Origin: Rapana venosa
Lineage: Eukaryota; Mollusca; Gastropoda; Neogastropoda; Muricidae
Direction of reading: 5' to 3'
Assembly: GCA_028751875.1 (NCBI GenBank)
Contig: CM054154.1
Location: forward strand, 53,452,594 to 53,516,593
DNA length: 64,000 nt
A program made the position numbers and the translations under genes. Position 1 is the first letter of the stretch, and every line of letters begins with the position of its first letter. Shown here in pieces: positions 1 through 9,829 of this stretch. The notes beneath the pieces were generated by a model, which searched no databases, was not told the DNA's origin, and saw only the letters and a program-made list of their open reading frames with translations.

Positions 1-279
1 AGACTACGAGAATGTGATTGGTCGCATCATTCGCCATTTTGAATGTCAGCACAAATTTATATCAACCAAACCAGCTTATAGAATAACAAAACTGTGACAT
101 TGGAGTGATCTTAACCGTGTGCAATCAAACATCGACAAAAACACTTGTGTGGGGACAATGAATGGAAAAGAAACTGATCAACGTAACGTATGTTCGCTCA
201 TGGTTGTTGTTGTCTGAACGTTCGACGAAGAAAAGGAAGAAAAGAAAATGACGAAAAATTATGTTAAAGAATACTTTCG

Positions 280-811
280 TTTGACTTTGTCAATTACTGA
301 AGTCAATGCAACAGTATCGAAGAATAGTTATTTGTGAGTGTGTCAAATGAGTTTAAAGCAACAACATTGAAGACTATGCGAGACTTTGTCAAATGTAAGA
401 TGAAGATGGTGCATTAAGATTGATTGATATGTGTGACTTTGTCAAATGAAGTTAGCGCATCAACACTGACTAATGCTTGACTTTGTCAAATGTAAGATGA
501 AGATAATCCATAAATATTGATCGTTATTATGTGACGTTGTCAAACGTAGGATGAAGTTAGTCCGTCAATATTGATTAATATGACTGAGTTCGTCAAATGT
601 AAGATGAAATTAGTTCATTAATGTTGATTAATACGTGTGACTTTGTCAAATGTCAGATGAAGATGGTACCTCAATATTAATACGTGTGACTTTGTCAACT
701 GTCAGATGAAGATGGTACCTCAATATTAATACGTGTGACTTTGTCAAAGGTAAGATGAAGTAAAGGCGTCAAGATTGATCACCAGTAAAACATGCTTGGC
801 CTGGTCAAATG
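280..811. repeat. Degenerate 44-54 bp tandem array upstream of the GPCR exon
   Basis: The motif GACTTTGTCAAATGTAAGATG recurs in degenerate form at about 283, 336, 382, 435, 479, 533, 586, 639, 688 and 737, with spacings of 44-54 bp. The units at 639, 688 and 737 are the most alike. A decayed last unit at 792-811 resembles the unit at 473-493. The array stops 36 bp before the first in-frame ATG of the receptor exon, so it is the likely promoter-proximal or 5'UTR sequence. Bases 1-279 hold nothing I recognise. Confidence 0.8.
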
Positions 812-846
812 AAGTCACTCAGCCCCACGGCAACGGGTCGCACACC

Positions 847-1220
847 ATGAGCAGGCATCCTCCCCAAGCTCTCAAACCCCCATCCTCAGTGTCTGCCTCA
901 CAAGCACGTGATCTGTACGTCGCCAGAGAAGAAGCAGACGACAACGTGACGGCCATACTGAAGGAGTTGGAAGCCGAACATCGACTCTTCAACATCCCCA
1001 TCATCACCTTTCTGGTCTTTCTGGCAGGGTTCGGCATTTCAGGAAACGTGTGTGTACTGCACGTGTACCGCACGCGCTTTCGCAAGACTGCCGGCAGCTT
1101 TTTCATCATGGCGCTGGCTGTGTTGGATTTGACCAGCGCCAGTCTCTGTGTGCCTTTCGACATTTTTGATTTGAGTTTTCCCTACACGCTGCCCGCTCCC
1201 GTTGCTTGCAGAATCTTCAG
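847..1220 (+). CDS. First coding exon of a class A (rhodopsin-like) GPCR, partial
   Basis: The exon encodes the extracellular N terminus and first two membrane helices of a seven-transmembrane G-protein-coupled receptor. From ATG 847: a hydrophilic N terminus of about 48 residues with an N-glycosylation sequon (NVT, residue 33); TM1 about 50-74 with the GN motif (N67, position 1.50); a basic first intracellular loop (RTRFRKT); TM2 about 84-108 with LAVLD (D94, position 2.50); then C121, the likely conserved Cys at the top of TM3. Reading frame continues upstream to about 775, but 847 is the first ATG in frame. The exon ends at CAG|GTGGGT, a good donor at 1221; reading through it meets a stop within two codons. 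DRY, TM3-TM7 and the NPxxY motif are not in the window. The ligand cannot be inferred; a peptide or orphan receptor is plausible. Codon use and low repeat content set it apart from the debris around it. Confidence 0.86.
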
Positions 1221-1289
1221 GTGGGTGTGATGTGACTGTGTGTGCTGTCTAGTTTTGTATTGTATTGCTATTGTTAATATTATTCATGC

Positions 1290-1575
1290 AGAAAAAGTAA
1301 AAAGGTAAAGGTGTTCCCATAACCTGTGTGGTCGTAGGGGAGTGAGGCATCAGATACCTCACTTCTCAAGGGGCCAGCATATTGAAGGCGGCGCCCATCT
1401 CCTCTGCCTCGCTGCTTTACCTTCCCTGACCCTAAAGAGGGCAGGTATCCATTTACAGCTGGTGAACTGGGGGACTGTACTGAAGCCAAGGCGCGCAAAC
1501 AGTCACCCACCCAAGTGGTAACCACGCTCGATGCTGCTTAACCTTGGCTGGGGGGAAACGAGTGCGCAGAAATAG
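1290..1575 (-). mobile_element. 5S rRNA-derived SINE-like repeat, copy 1
   Basis: On the minus strand, 1549-1500 reads GGTTAAGCAGCATCGAGCG then TGGTTACCACTTGGGTGGGTGAC. This matches the 3' half of metazoan 5S rRNA, the part holding the A-box, intermediate element and C-box of the internal pol III promoter. A 5S-unrelated body follows (CTTCAGTACAGTCCC... CAGCTGTAAATGGA), running to about 1290 near a T-rich end. A second copy lies at 2335-2470. The 5' half of 5S is absent, so this is not a functional 5S gene. The 5S match is seen directly; calling it a SINE is inference from the two dispersed copies and the attached body. Confidence 0.62.
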
Positions 1576-1599
1576 TAGCGGAAGAAAATAAGTGCAGGT

Positions 1600-1890
1600 A
1601 CTGATATTATTATTGAATTTTATTGCATTGAATTGTAATGTATTGTATTGTACTGTGTTGTATTATACTGTATTGTATTGCATTATATTGTCTTCTATTG
1701 CATTATATTTTACTGCATTGCCTTTATTGTATTGTGTAGTGTTGTATTGTGTTTTTAAGTATTGTATTATATTGCATTGCATTATGTTGTGTTGTATTGT
1801 GTTTTTCATTATTGTATTATATTGCATTGCATTGTATTGTGTTGCATTGTATTGTATTGCATTGCATTACATTGCATTGCATTTTAATCC
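1600..1890. repeat. (ATTGY)n pentanucleotide microsatellite
   Basis: About 290 bp made almost only of ATTGT, ATTGC and ATTAT words in tandem. It immediately precedes the SINE head at 1893. Open frames across it are repeat artefacts. Confidence 0.9.
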
Positions 1891-1892
1891 AG

Positions 1893-2175
1893 GCACGAAT
1901 GTGGCAGGGCGGTTGAAACGCGTGCCTGCCTAACAAGTAAACCCGCTTATTCTGGGTTCGATTCCCAGCCTTGCCCTTTCCACCAGGTTTGACGAGAAAA
2001 TTGAACTGAATGTCGAAGTCCTTCGGATGAGACTATAAAACGAGGCCCTGTGCGCGAACGCACGCAGAACATTTTGAGCATACGTTAAAACCCCGTTCCG
2101 CCTTTCAAAAGAGTAGGTCATTTTGTGAACCGATGACAAAAATTAAAAAAAAACACAAATAAAAACACCGCATGA
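1893..2175 (+). mobile_element. tRNA-headed SINE, family A, copy 1
   Basis: The head has a pol III B box (GGTTCGATTCC, 1955-1965) after an A-box-like segment. The body is shared with other family A copies: CCTTCGGATGAGACTATAAA, CGAGGCCC, a GCGAACGCACGCAGAAC segment and a TAGGTCATTTTGTG segment. The tail is A-rich (TGACAAAAATTAAAAAAAAAC). Its head differs from that of the 40.8 kb copy, so the same body may be joined to more than one tRNA-like head. Confidence 0.75.
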
Positions 2176-2334
2176 ACACGGGTCTCCTGTTCAGAAATCA
2201 TTCTTGAAGTCAGAATGCAGCTACCTAAGTGGTTGTGGTGGGGATAGGGGGTACGATGGAATACATAAAAATCTCACCATTATTGAACCCCTTTTTGTGT
2301 GTGAAGTGTGGTTTTTCTCTCCCTTTTTGTGTTT

Positions 2335-2470
2335 TTTCTGAGGCAGGTGTCCATTTACAGCTGGGTGAACTGTGGGACTGTACTGAAGCCAAAGCGCACA
2401 AACGGTAACTCATCCAAGTGGTAACCACGCTCGATGCTGCTTAACCTTGGCTAGGGGAAAGCGAGTGCTC
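2335..2470 (-). mobile_element. 5S rRNA-derived SINE-like repeat, copy 2
   Basis: Minus-strand 2452-2403 repeats the 5S-like segment seen in copy 1, with ACCACTTGGATGAGTTACC closer to canonical 5S (ACTTGGATGGGAGACC). The shared downstream body (GGCTTCAGTACAGTCCC...CAGCTGTAAATGGA) continues to about 2345, after which similarity to copy 1 is lost. Bases 2176-2334 between the repeats are not recognised. Confidence 0.6.
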
Positions 2471-2471
2471 T

Positions 2472-2680
2472 GAGTGGATCGGTGGTCTAGAATTAACGCG
2501 CCTGCTTAAAAAGCGAAAAATCCGGGTCGGAAGTGTGCGATGGTTCGAATCCCGTTTGGGCCCGAAACATTTCCCCCATCCATTAGACCATGAGTGGTGG
2601 TCTGGGTGCTAGTCTTTCGGATGAGACGATAAACCGAGGTGCCGTGTGTTACACATAATTATTTAGCGCACATAAAAGAA
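2472..2680 (+). mobile_element. tRNA-headed SINE, family B, 5' part, cut by the gap
   Basis: A tRNA-like head has an A-box-like TGGTCTAGAATTAACGCGCC and a B box GGTTCGAATCC (GATGGTTCGAATCCCG). It is followed by the family B body: CCATTAGACCATGAGTGGTGG, CTAGTCTTTCGGATGAGACG, ATAAACCGAGGTGCCGTGTG and TTTAGCGCACATAAAAGAA. The body runs straight into the gap at 2681. A complete relative lies in reverse at 28245-28650. Confidence 0.8.
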
Positions 2681-3180
2681 NNNNNNNNNNNNNNNNNNNN
2701 NNNNNNNNNNNNNNNNNNNNNNNNNNNNNNNNNNNNNNNNNNNNNNNNNNNNNNNNNNNNNNNNNNNNNNNNNNNNNNNNNNNNNNNNNNNNNNNNNNNN
2801 NNNNNNNNNNNNNNNNNNNNNNNNNNNNNNNNNNNNNNNNNNNNNNNNNNNNNNNNNNNNNNNNNNNNNNNNNNNNNNNNNNNNNNNNNNNNNNNNNNNN
2901 NNNNNNNNNNNNNNNNNNNNNNNNNNNNNNNNNNNNNNNNNNNNNNNNNNNNNNNNNNNNNNNNNNNNNNNNNNNNNNNNNNNNNNNNNNNNNNNNNNNN
3001 NNNNNNNNNNNNNNNNNNNNNNNNNNNNNNNNNNNNNNNNNNNNNNNNNNNNNNNNNNNNNNNNNNNNNNNNNNNNNNNNNNNNNNNNNNNNNNNNNNNN
3101 NNNNNNNNNNNNNNNNNNNNNNNNNNNNNNNNNNNNNNNNNNNNNNNNNNNNNNNNNNNNNNNNNNNNNNNNNNNNNNNN
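2681..3180. other. Assembly gap (500 N)
   Basis: Exactly 500 unknown bases, the same length as the other gap, so the size is a placeholder. Its left edge lies inside a SINE and its right edge opens onto a GAA-type purine tract. Confidence 0.99.
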
Positions 3181-3435
3181 AGAAGAAAAAAAAAAGAAGA
3201 AAAGAAGAAAGAAAAAAGAAAAAAAACAAAAAGAAGAAGAAGAAAGAAGAAAAAGAAAAGAAAGAAGAAGAAGAAGAAGAGAAGAATTGCGAAGGAAAAA
3301 GAAGAAGAATTGCGAAGAGGAAGAAATGCGAAGAAGAAGAAATGCGAAAAAAATAAATTGCGAAGGAGAAGAAGAAGAAGAAGAAGAAGAAGAAGAACAA
3401 CAACAACAACAAACAACAACAACAACAACAACAAG
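3181..3435. repeat. Purine-rich (GAA)n/(GAAA)n tract ending in (CAA)n
   Basis: An uninterrupted purine strand of GAA, GAAA and AAG words from the gap edge to about 3398, then (CAA)n to 3432. Lys/Arg/Glu-rich frames through it are composition artefacts. Long homopurine tracts of this sort can form triplex DNA, which may explain the gap. Confidence 0.9.
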
Positions 3436-3539
3436 AAGCAAGTAAGCAAGCAAGCTAGCACAACACTACACATCACAGCGCACTACAATTACTGGTAACC
3501 CCTAAGAATTCTTTTTATATAGTTTTGGATCAGTAGACT

Positions 3540-3625
3540 GCACATACCAACAATACAAGTCAATACAACACAACACATTACAGCAAAGCACAATACATCA
3601 CAAAAACGCAACACAACACAACACG
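3540..3625. repeat. Degenerate ACAAC/ACACA simple repeat
   Basis: Repeated AATACAAC, ACACAACAC and AACACAACACAACACG words. It lies just outside the abrupt 3' truncation of the LINE at 3734, with a short poly-G run at 3656-3667 between them. No gene is seen from 3436 to 3733. Confidence 0.7.
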
Positions 3626-3733
3626 GCTTGATATATTGAGACCCACGCGGGAGGGAGGGGGGGGGGGATGGAGAGGTATGCGACACATCTTTACAACAGA
3701 ACACTGTACAACTCACAATACAAAACTACACAT

Positions 3734-4680
3734 CAAGAACAGATTAAACAGGACTGGAGATAACAGGCATCCTTGTCGGATCCCAACTGTGGTTTTGAAG
3801 TAGTCTCCGACCTGATTGTTCAGAAGGACTGCACTGCTTGCGGTGTTGTATAGTGCTTGAATGGTTTGCACTAGTCCTTCTTCAATGCCAAACATTCTGA
3901 GGACCTGCCACAGGCCTTCGTGCCACACTCTGTCGAAAGCCTTCTTGAAGTCGATGAAGTTGTGGAACAGGTCTCTCTGATGTTGAAGCTGTTTTTCCAT
4001 CAGAATGTGGCAGTTAAAAATCTGTTCGATTGTGCTCCTGCCTGCCCCGAACCCAGCTTGTTCCTCTGCAAGGTGTTCTACCTCCTTCTTGAATCGATTC
4101 AAAATAACTTTGAGCATGATCTTGCTGGCGTAGCTGATGAGGCTGATTGTTCTATAGTTTGGGCATTGGCATAAATTCTCCTTCTTGGGCAGGGGTATGA
4201 TGAGTGATTGTGTCCATTCTGTTGGTCACTGTTTTGTCTCCCAAATCTTCTGACAGATAGCTGTAACATGTGTGATGACTGTTTGCCACCATGCTTGAGC
4301 AGCTCTGCTGGTATGTTGTCTGCTCCTGGGGACTTTCCTACTGGTAAACTGCTTCCACTTCTTCCCTCAGTATAGGTAATGGCGAGGGTACTCTTGATGT
4401 TGCTGCTTTCTCTTCTATTATGCTCTTGTCTGGTTGGATTGGGTAGTTGTATAGTTCTTGACAATACTCAGACCACCTGTTCAATGCAGCTGAGCTTTCT
4501 GTGAGGAGGTTTCCGGAGCTGTCTTCAATGCCTGATGATTTGGCTTGAAGTGGTTTTGTGAGTTTCTTCAGGGTGTCGTATGCCTTTTTACTGTTGCCCA
4601 CTTTCATGCATTTTTCGATCTCATCACATTGATCACTGATCCACTTCTCTCTGGCCTTTAACATTGACTTCTTCACAAGA
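3734..4680 (-). pseudogene. Reverse transcriptase, N-terminal part, of LINE copy 1
   Basis: Contains the connector (MLKAREKWISDQCDEIEK), finger region (SPGADNIPAELLKHGG), AGFGAGRSTIEQIF, motif A (FIDFKKAFDRVWH) and GIRQGCLLSPVLFNLFL. It is spread over three frames. The sequence leaves homology right after NLFL, so the FADD catalytic motif and thumb are absent. Copy 3 supplies the missing part. Confidence 0.86.
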
Positions 4681-4771
4681 TTGTTGGCCTCCCGGTATTC
4701 TTTAGGGTTGGAGACCTGGTTGGTTTCAGTGCTCTTCTTGTATCGCAGAGGTCCAAGATGTCATTGGAAGT

Positions 4772-5892
4772 TCATGGCTGGTGTTTATTCCTCTGACGAC
4801 CGAGTACCTCCTCTGCTGTTTCTCGGACTGCCTCATTAAAGTTGTTGGTGAGGTCATTGATGTCATTGTCCAGGATGGTTAATGCCGCAAAACGTCCGCC
4901 AAGCTTACCTTGGAAGATCTCCTCAACATCTGGATCTTTCAGTTTGTCCACGTCAAATTTGATACGTGGGTTTGCAGGCTGTTTGTTTTTCTTAAGTTTC
5001 ATTTTAAATACCAGCAGCACAAGGTCGTGGTCGCTGCCTATGTCAGCTCCAAGATAGGTTCTTGATCTGGCTCTGTTGATGCTGGATTTGAAGCGCCGTG
5101 GTGTTAAGATAAAATCTATTTGGTTATAGATCTTGCCGTTTGGCGCATGCCAGTTGTCCTCCTTGACTGCTTGTGGGGATAGAGGGTATTGGCAATGGTA
5201 AGTCTGTGGGTGCAGGCAAACTCCAGCAGACGTAGTCCCCTGTCGTTGGTCTCTCCAGTTCCAAACTGACGACTGTTCCGGCCCATTGGTGTAAGAGTCA
5301 GGACCTACTTTGGTGTTAAAATCCCCTTGAATGATGATGATGTCTTTCTTGGGTATCTTCATAATGGTCTCTTCAAGATCTTCGTAAAATTCTTCTACTT
5401 CTTCATCTGCATGGTCAGATGATGGTGCATAGATTTGTATGATGGTGATGTTCATGGGCTTGGCCGACACCCGGATGCTGATAATCCTGCTGGAAGCCGG
5501 TGTACAGCTGATAATGCACCCCACTACTTCCTTTCTGACAATAAATGCCACTCCATGTTGGTGATGTTTCTCTTGACCACTGTACCAGATCTTGTTGCCT
5601 TCTTCAGTCATTGTCTCACCAAATCCTGTCCATCTCACTTCTCCTAGTCCAATAATGTCCCATTTATAGCGGCTAAGCTCATACTCTAGTTCTTTGATTT
5701 TACGCACTGATAGAGTGTACGGACGTTCCATGTACCAATGGTGATCTGTTCTCTAGGGAGCTTAAGTAATGTTTTAACTCCAGTAGCTGACTTGTCACTT
5801 CCACCCTGGTGTTGATCAATGGAAAGCGGGGTCGTTGGTAACCCGGGCCTCGACCGATCCGGTATCATATTGGCTTTGCATTTGTCTTTCAT
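4772..5892 (-). pseudogene. APE-type endonuclease domain of LINE copy 1
   Basis: The domain nicks target DNA to prime reverse transcription. It reads in two frames joined near 5700. Visible motifs are TIGTWNVRTLY (N-terminal Asn), GEVRWTG (catalytic Glu), IYAPSSD, GDFNTKVG (GDFN at 5315-5326), NQIDFIL and SDHDLVLL (SDH at 5027-5035). All core catalytic residues of the exonuclease-endonuclease-phosphatase fold are visible, so decay is by frame breaks rather than active-site loss. The linker (DPDVEEIFQGKLGG...) ends at a TGA that replaces the Trp codon found in copy 3. Confidence 0.85.
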
Positions 5893-5954
5893 GTCTTTTC
5901 TGTGGGCTTAGGATATTCCTTGGTGGCGCCAATCTCCTCTCCAAGTCTCCATAT

Positions 5955-6144
5955 GTTTTGGTTTTTTTCTATTGGGGTTTCCTCCCCCACATGCGACAGG
6001 TTGTACTGGGTTACATGGATACCAGTAGCAGTAACAGAGAACTTCTCTAACTGACCTGACCAAAGGAATAAATAAATAGTAATTAAACAATAAACACGCG
6101 TGCGTGCACACACGCATACACACACAAGTCAAATTAGGTATGTG

Positions 6145-6238
<94 letters not shown>

Positions 6239-6335
6239 CAGGTCAGGGTGTTTCTCCTGCTACCAGTAACCATGTAAACCAGTACTACCTGTTCCATGTG
6301 GGGGAGCCAACCCCGACCCAAAAAACCAGTCAGGA
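5955..6335. repeat. Inverted repeat of LINE 5' sequences around a (TA)n tract
   Basis: The minus strand at 6062-5955 and the plus strand at 6238-6335 share an interrupted order of words: GGTCAG, a TACT/TACC-AGTA segment, CCATGTAA, CCAGTAC, ACCTGT, CATGTGGGGGAG and AACCCC. The arms lead outward into two LINEs pointing away from each other. Between them lie a short CACACG stretch and about 90 bp of TA at 6147-6236. Confidence 0.75.
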
Positions 6336-7039
6336 GAGGGATGGGCTTCACTTGGCTGTACTTGCCTTAAGACTGTCTAGCTGCATGCCACTAGGGCAGT
6401 TGGGAAAGGAGGGCTTGCCTACCTCAGGTATGCAAAGTCTGGACACCGGCGGACGCTGCGGAGGAAACCTAAATTGGTTCATGGAGAGAAAGGCGGTTAC
6501 AGCACTGCGCGTGGAGCGCACAGGGCAAGTTGAGGCACTAAAGATAATTTGGGGCATCCACTGCACCCGGGTTCCATCACCAGTCGTCTTGAGTAAATTC
6601 TTGCCACGGACATAGGTGGTCTCGGACGAGAGAGTGAGGTCGACGTCGCGCAACTCTTCTTCACTTAAAACAAAGTCATCGTGCAACTCATCATTCATCC
6701 ATCATCCATCATCAAAAGCCCTGTAGCGACAGGCAAGCGGCGAAGCGACAGGTGTGGGTACACTGGCAGTCGTAGTTGCAACCCTGCACACAGGCGGATC
6801 AGGCTATTAGGGTCGCTACCTACTGAATGCAGCAGCGGTAGGTTTTGGCAGCCGTCTGAGCGACTGAGCAGCCCTCTTCAGGAATGTACTGCTCACCTCT
6901 TTAGCATGAGGAAGGGGCTAGAAAAGGTGCCCTAAACATTGCCTGCCCACATCCCCCTAGCTAGCTTACCGCGGCTGGCGGGGACCCTGCTCATGGGGTC
7001 GAAACATAGGGGAACAAATCAAGAAAAAAGAATAGGATA

Positions 7040-7850
7040 CAGTGTCTGAACCTTGCTAGTTGGAATGTGCGAACATTCTCGACAGGAACGAAGCAAAAGA
7101 CCCCAGAGACGAACCGCACTCATCGCAAGTGAATTCGCCAGTTTAACAACATCGATATTGCTGCCCTTATGAGACCAGGCTAGCAGGCGAGGGCGAACTA
7201 TGCGAACAGGCACAGGCTACCCTTCTTTTGGGTGGGGGACGGGGGCCTGAAGAGAGACGTGAGGCTGGAGTTGGCTTTGCAGTAAGAACAACGCTTGTTG
7301 GCAAGCTGGCTGGCCCCCCAAAAGGAATGAATGATAGACTTATGACGATGAGACTCCCCTTATCTCATGGGAAGAATTTTGCTACCCTTGTCAGTGCTTA
7401 GGCTCCCACCATGACAAATCCAGAGGACATCAAGGACAAGTTTTATGAAGACTTGAATGCTGTTATTGCCTCTGTTCCCAACACAGACAAGCTCATCATC
7501 CTTGGTGACTTCAATGGAGAGTAGGCTGTGACAGTACCGCGTGGGAAGGTGTGCTTGGAAAGCATGAAGTTGGCAACTGCAATAGCAACGGCCTACTGCT
7601 CCTCCAGACTTGCGTGGAGCATGACCTACTGATCACAAACACAACTTTCAACCTCCCTCACGTAACAGGACATCATGGATGCTCCCCGCTCTAGGCACTG
7701 GCATTTATTGACTATGTCATCACCAGGAAGAGGGACAGGCAGATGTTCGTGTCACAAAGGCCATGTGTGGAGCAGAATGCTGGACAGACCACCGTCTCAT
7801 CGTCTCTAAGCTCAGGTTGCGTGTCCACCCAGGAGACGGCCACCAGGCGT
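7040..7850 (+). pseudogene. APE-type endonuclease remains of element 2
   Basis: ASWNVRT is readable near 7055-7075, then after frame breaks a segment with NPEDIKDKFYEDLNAVIASVP and [15 protein letters not shown] is at 7504-7515 and is followed two codons later by an in-frame TAG at 7522. Further on come WTDHRLIVSKLRL and a Pro/Arg-rich linker. The GDFN and DHR residues survive, but the frame is broken several times. Confidence 0.78.
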
Positions 7851-8269
7851 GAAACCCACCTAAACGCCTGAATGTCAACAAGATGAAGAACGACACAGTC
7901 AAGCGGTCTCTTGCTGCCGCTTTGGAGGAACGCCTAGGCTCTTTGTGCTGGATAGCCAAAACGTGGAATCAGCATGGGGAACACTCCGTGAGATCGGTTA
8001 ATAACACAGCTATGGAGGCCTCGGCCTATCTTCCAGGCGACATAGGGACTGGTTTGAAGAGAACTGTGAAGAGATCACACAGTTTTTGGGAAAAGACAAG
8101 CGCTGTGCCTATAAAGCCCACCTTGATGACCCAAACATCAACAGCAAAGAAAGATGCACTGAGGAACAAGCGTAGCGCCATCCAGCTAAAGTTTGCGTCA
8201 GATGCAAGACTCCTGGATCAGCAATAAAGCAAAATGAAATCCAAGGATATGCTGACAGGAATGACAGAA

Positions 8270-9400
8270 ACTTCTATGATGGACTCACTGAGATCTATGG
8301 TCCCACCACATCAAGATCACCACCTCTCCTCAGTGCAGATGGGTCTACTCTCATCACTGACAAAGACAAGATCCTTGAGAGATGGGCTGAACATTTTGAC
8401 AATGTTCTAAACCGTCCTTCCTCCATCAACGATGAAGCTATTAACCGCCTCCCACAAGTTCCAGTGGTCGAAACGATGAGTGCCATACCAACCTTTGAGG
8501 AGATCCAGAAAGCAATTCGCCTGCTTCCATGGTAAAAACATCCGGCGCAGACCAATCCCAGCTGAGATCTACAAAAGGGGGTGGCAGAGCACAGATGAAA
8601 ATTTCATGAGCTCTTCCAAGTTGTATGGCAGCATGAGACACTTTTTGCAAGACTTCAAAAATGCCTCTATCATACATTCAAAACAAGAAAAAAGGAAACC
8701 GCCATGCCTGGTGACAACCACCGAGGAATATCCCTGCTGTCCATGCAGGCAAGGTCCTGGCCAGAGTACTGCTGAACCGGCTCATAGTCCACCTTGAGCA
8801 AGACCTTCTTCCAGAGAGTCAATGTGGCTTCCGGAAAGATCGCGGGGCTATCGACATGGTGTTTGCTGCCAGGCAGCTCAAGAGAAATGTCAGGAACAAA
8901 ACACTGACCTCTACTCCATCTTTGTTGGGTCTGAAACCAAAGGGCCTTCGATACTGTTGCAGAGAGAGTCTATGGAGAATCATGGCGAAGTACGGGTGCC
9001 CAGAAAATTCATCGCCATCGTACGTCAGTTCCCTGATGGTATGCTGCCCAGAGTACAAACAACGGAGAGGCATCGAACCCTTCCCATCACCAACGGAGTG
9101 AAACAGGCTGAAAACTTGCTCCCACCCTGTTTAGCCTCATTTTTCGGCAAATGCTGTCAGATGCGTTCAGAGATTTTGGATGTTGGTGTCAGCATCAGGT
9201 ACAGGTATGATGGATCACTCTTTAATTCAGGGGGCTTCAAGCAAAAACCAAGGTCACAACAGATATCATCAACGACTTCCTGTTTGCTGATGATTGCGCC
9301 CTCATTGCTGCTTTCTGAAGCCGACATTCAAGACAGTGTGACAAGTTTTCTGATGCTTGCGACAACTTTGGGTTGACAATCAGTACCAAGAAGCTGAGGT
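8270..9400 (+). pseudogene. Reverse transcriptase remains of element 2
   Basis: The start shows YGPTTSRSPPLLSADGSTL and DKDKILERWAEHF, the usual linker before LINE RT fingers. The palm is scattered over three frames. The catalytic box survives as NDFLFADDCALIA, with FADD at 9283-9294. It is followed by DSVTSFLMLATTLG and a frame-shifted LTISTKK, matching the usual block after the active site. Confidence 0.78.
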
Positions 9401-9829
9401 AATGCACCAACCATCCCCTGGGGAAACCCCACGTTAAACCAAACATCTCCCTAAATGGACGTAGACTCAAAGCATGGACAAATTTACTTATCTTAGCAGT
9501 TTCCCTATCCCGCCACAGTAGCCATTGATGAGAGGTCAACACCAGACTCGCCAAAAACAAGCGCTGCCCTTTTTCAGACTCCGGGAAAAATGTGTAGGAC
9601 AGGAGGCATTCAACAGAAACCAAGATCAAGGTCTACAAAGCGGAAGTGCTCACCACCCCTGCTCTATGGCTCAGAGTAAAGGACAGTCTTACCAGAAGCC
9701 ATGCTAAAAAGCTGACCACTTCCACACTACCTGTTTGAGAAAACTGTTTGGGGATCAAGTGGCAAAGGGCAAGATCCCAGACACTGAGGGTGCTCACTAG
9801 AGCAAACCCCACCCAACATCTACACCATC

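Larger units (their letters stand above)
3734..6062 (-). mobile_element. RTE-like (CFDP2-type) non-LTR retrotransposon, copy 1, 3'-truncated
   Basis: Minus-strand element with 5' sequence (6062-5893), an AP-like endonuclease domain and the N-terminal two-thirds of a reverse transcriptase. The RT stops at 3734, just after the RQGCLLSP motif and before the catalytic FADD, so the 3' end is missing. From 3734 to about 4806 it is nearly identical to copy 3 (11349-12437), same orientation, 7.6 kb away. It is dead: a frameshift near 5700, a Trp-to-stop change near 4770 and a 1-bp deletion near 4711 relative to copy 3. Clade naming follows the GTWNVRT endonuclease type often annotated 'craniofacial development protein 2-like'; exact clade not tested. 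Confidence 0.88.

Noticed and set aside
280..811. CRISPR array
   Set aside because: Unit spacing varies, 'spacers' are related to each other, no cas genes exist and the context is eukaryotic. The same applies to the 19-bp array at 40138-40670.
819..1163. Minus-strand frame opposite the GPCR exon
   Set aside because: It is a shadow of the plus-strand coding sequence with no motif of its own.
1500..1550. A real 5S rRNA gene
   Set aside because: Only the 3' half matches, the second copy has the same truncation, and both continue into the same non-5S body.
2639..3476. Frames of about 250 codons across the first gap (and 23676-24471 across the second)
   Set aside because: Most of their length is N; the remainder is homopurine repeat.
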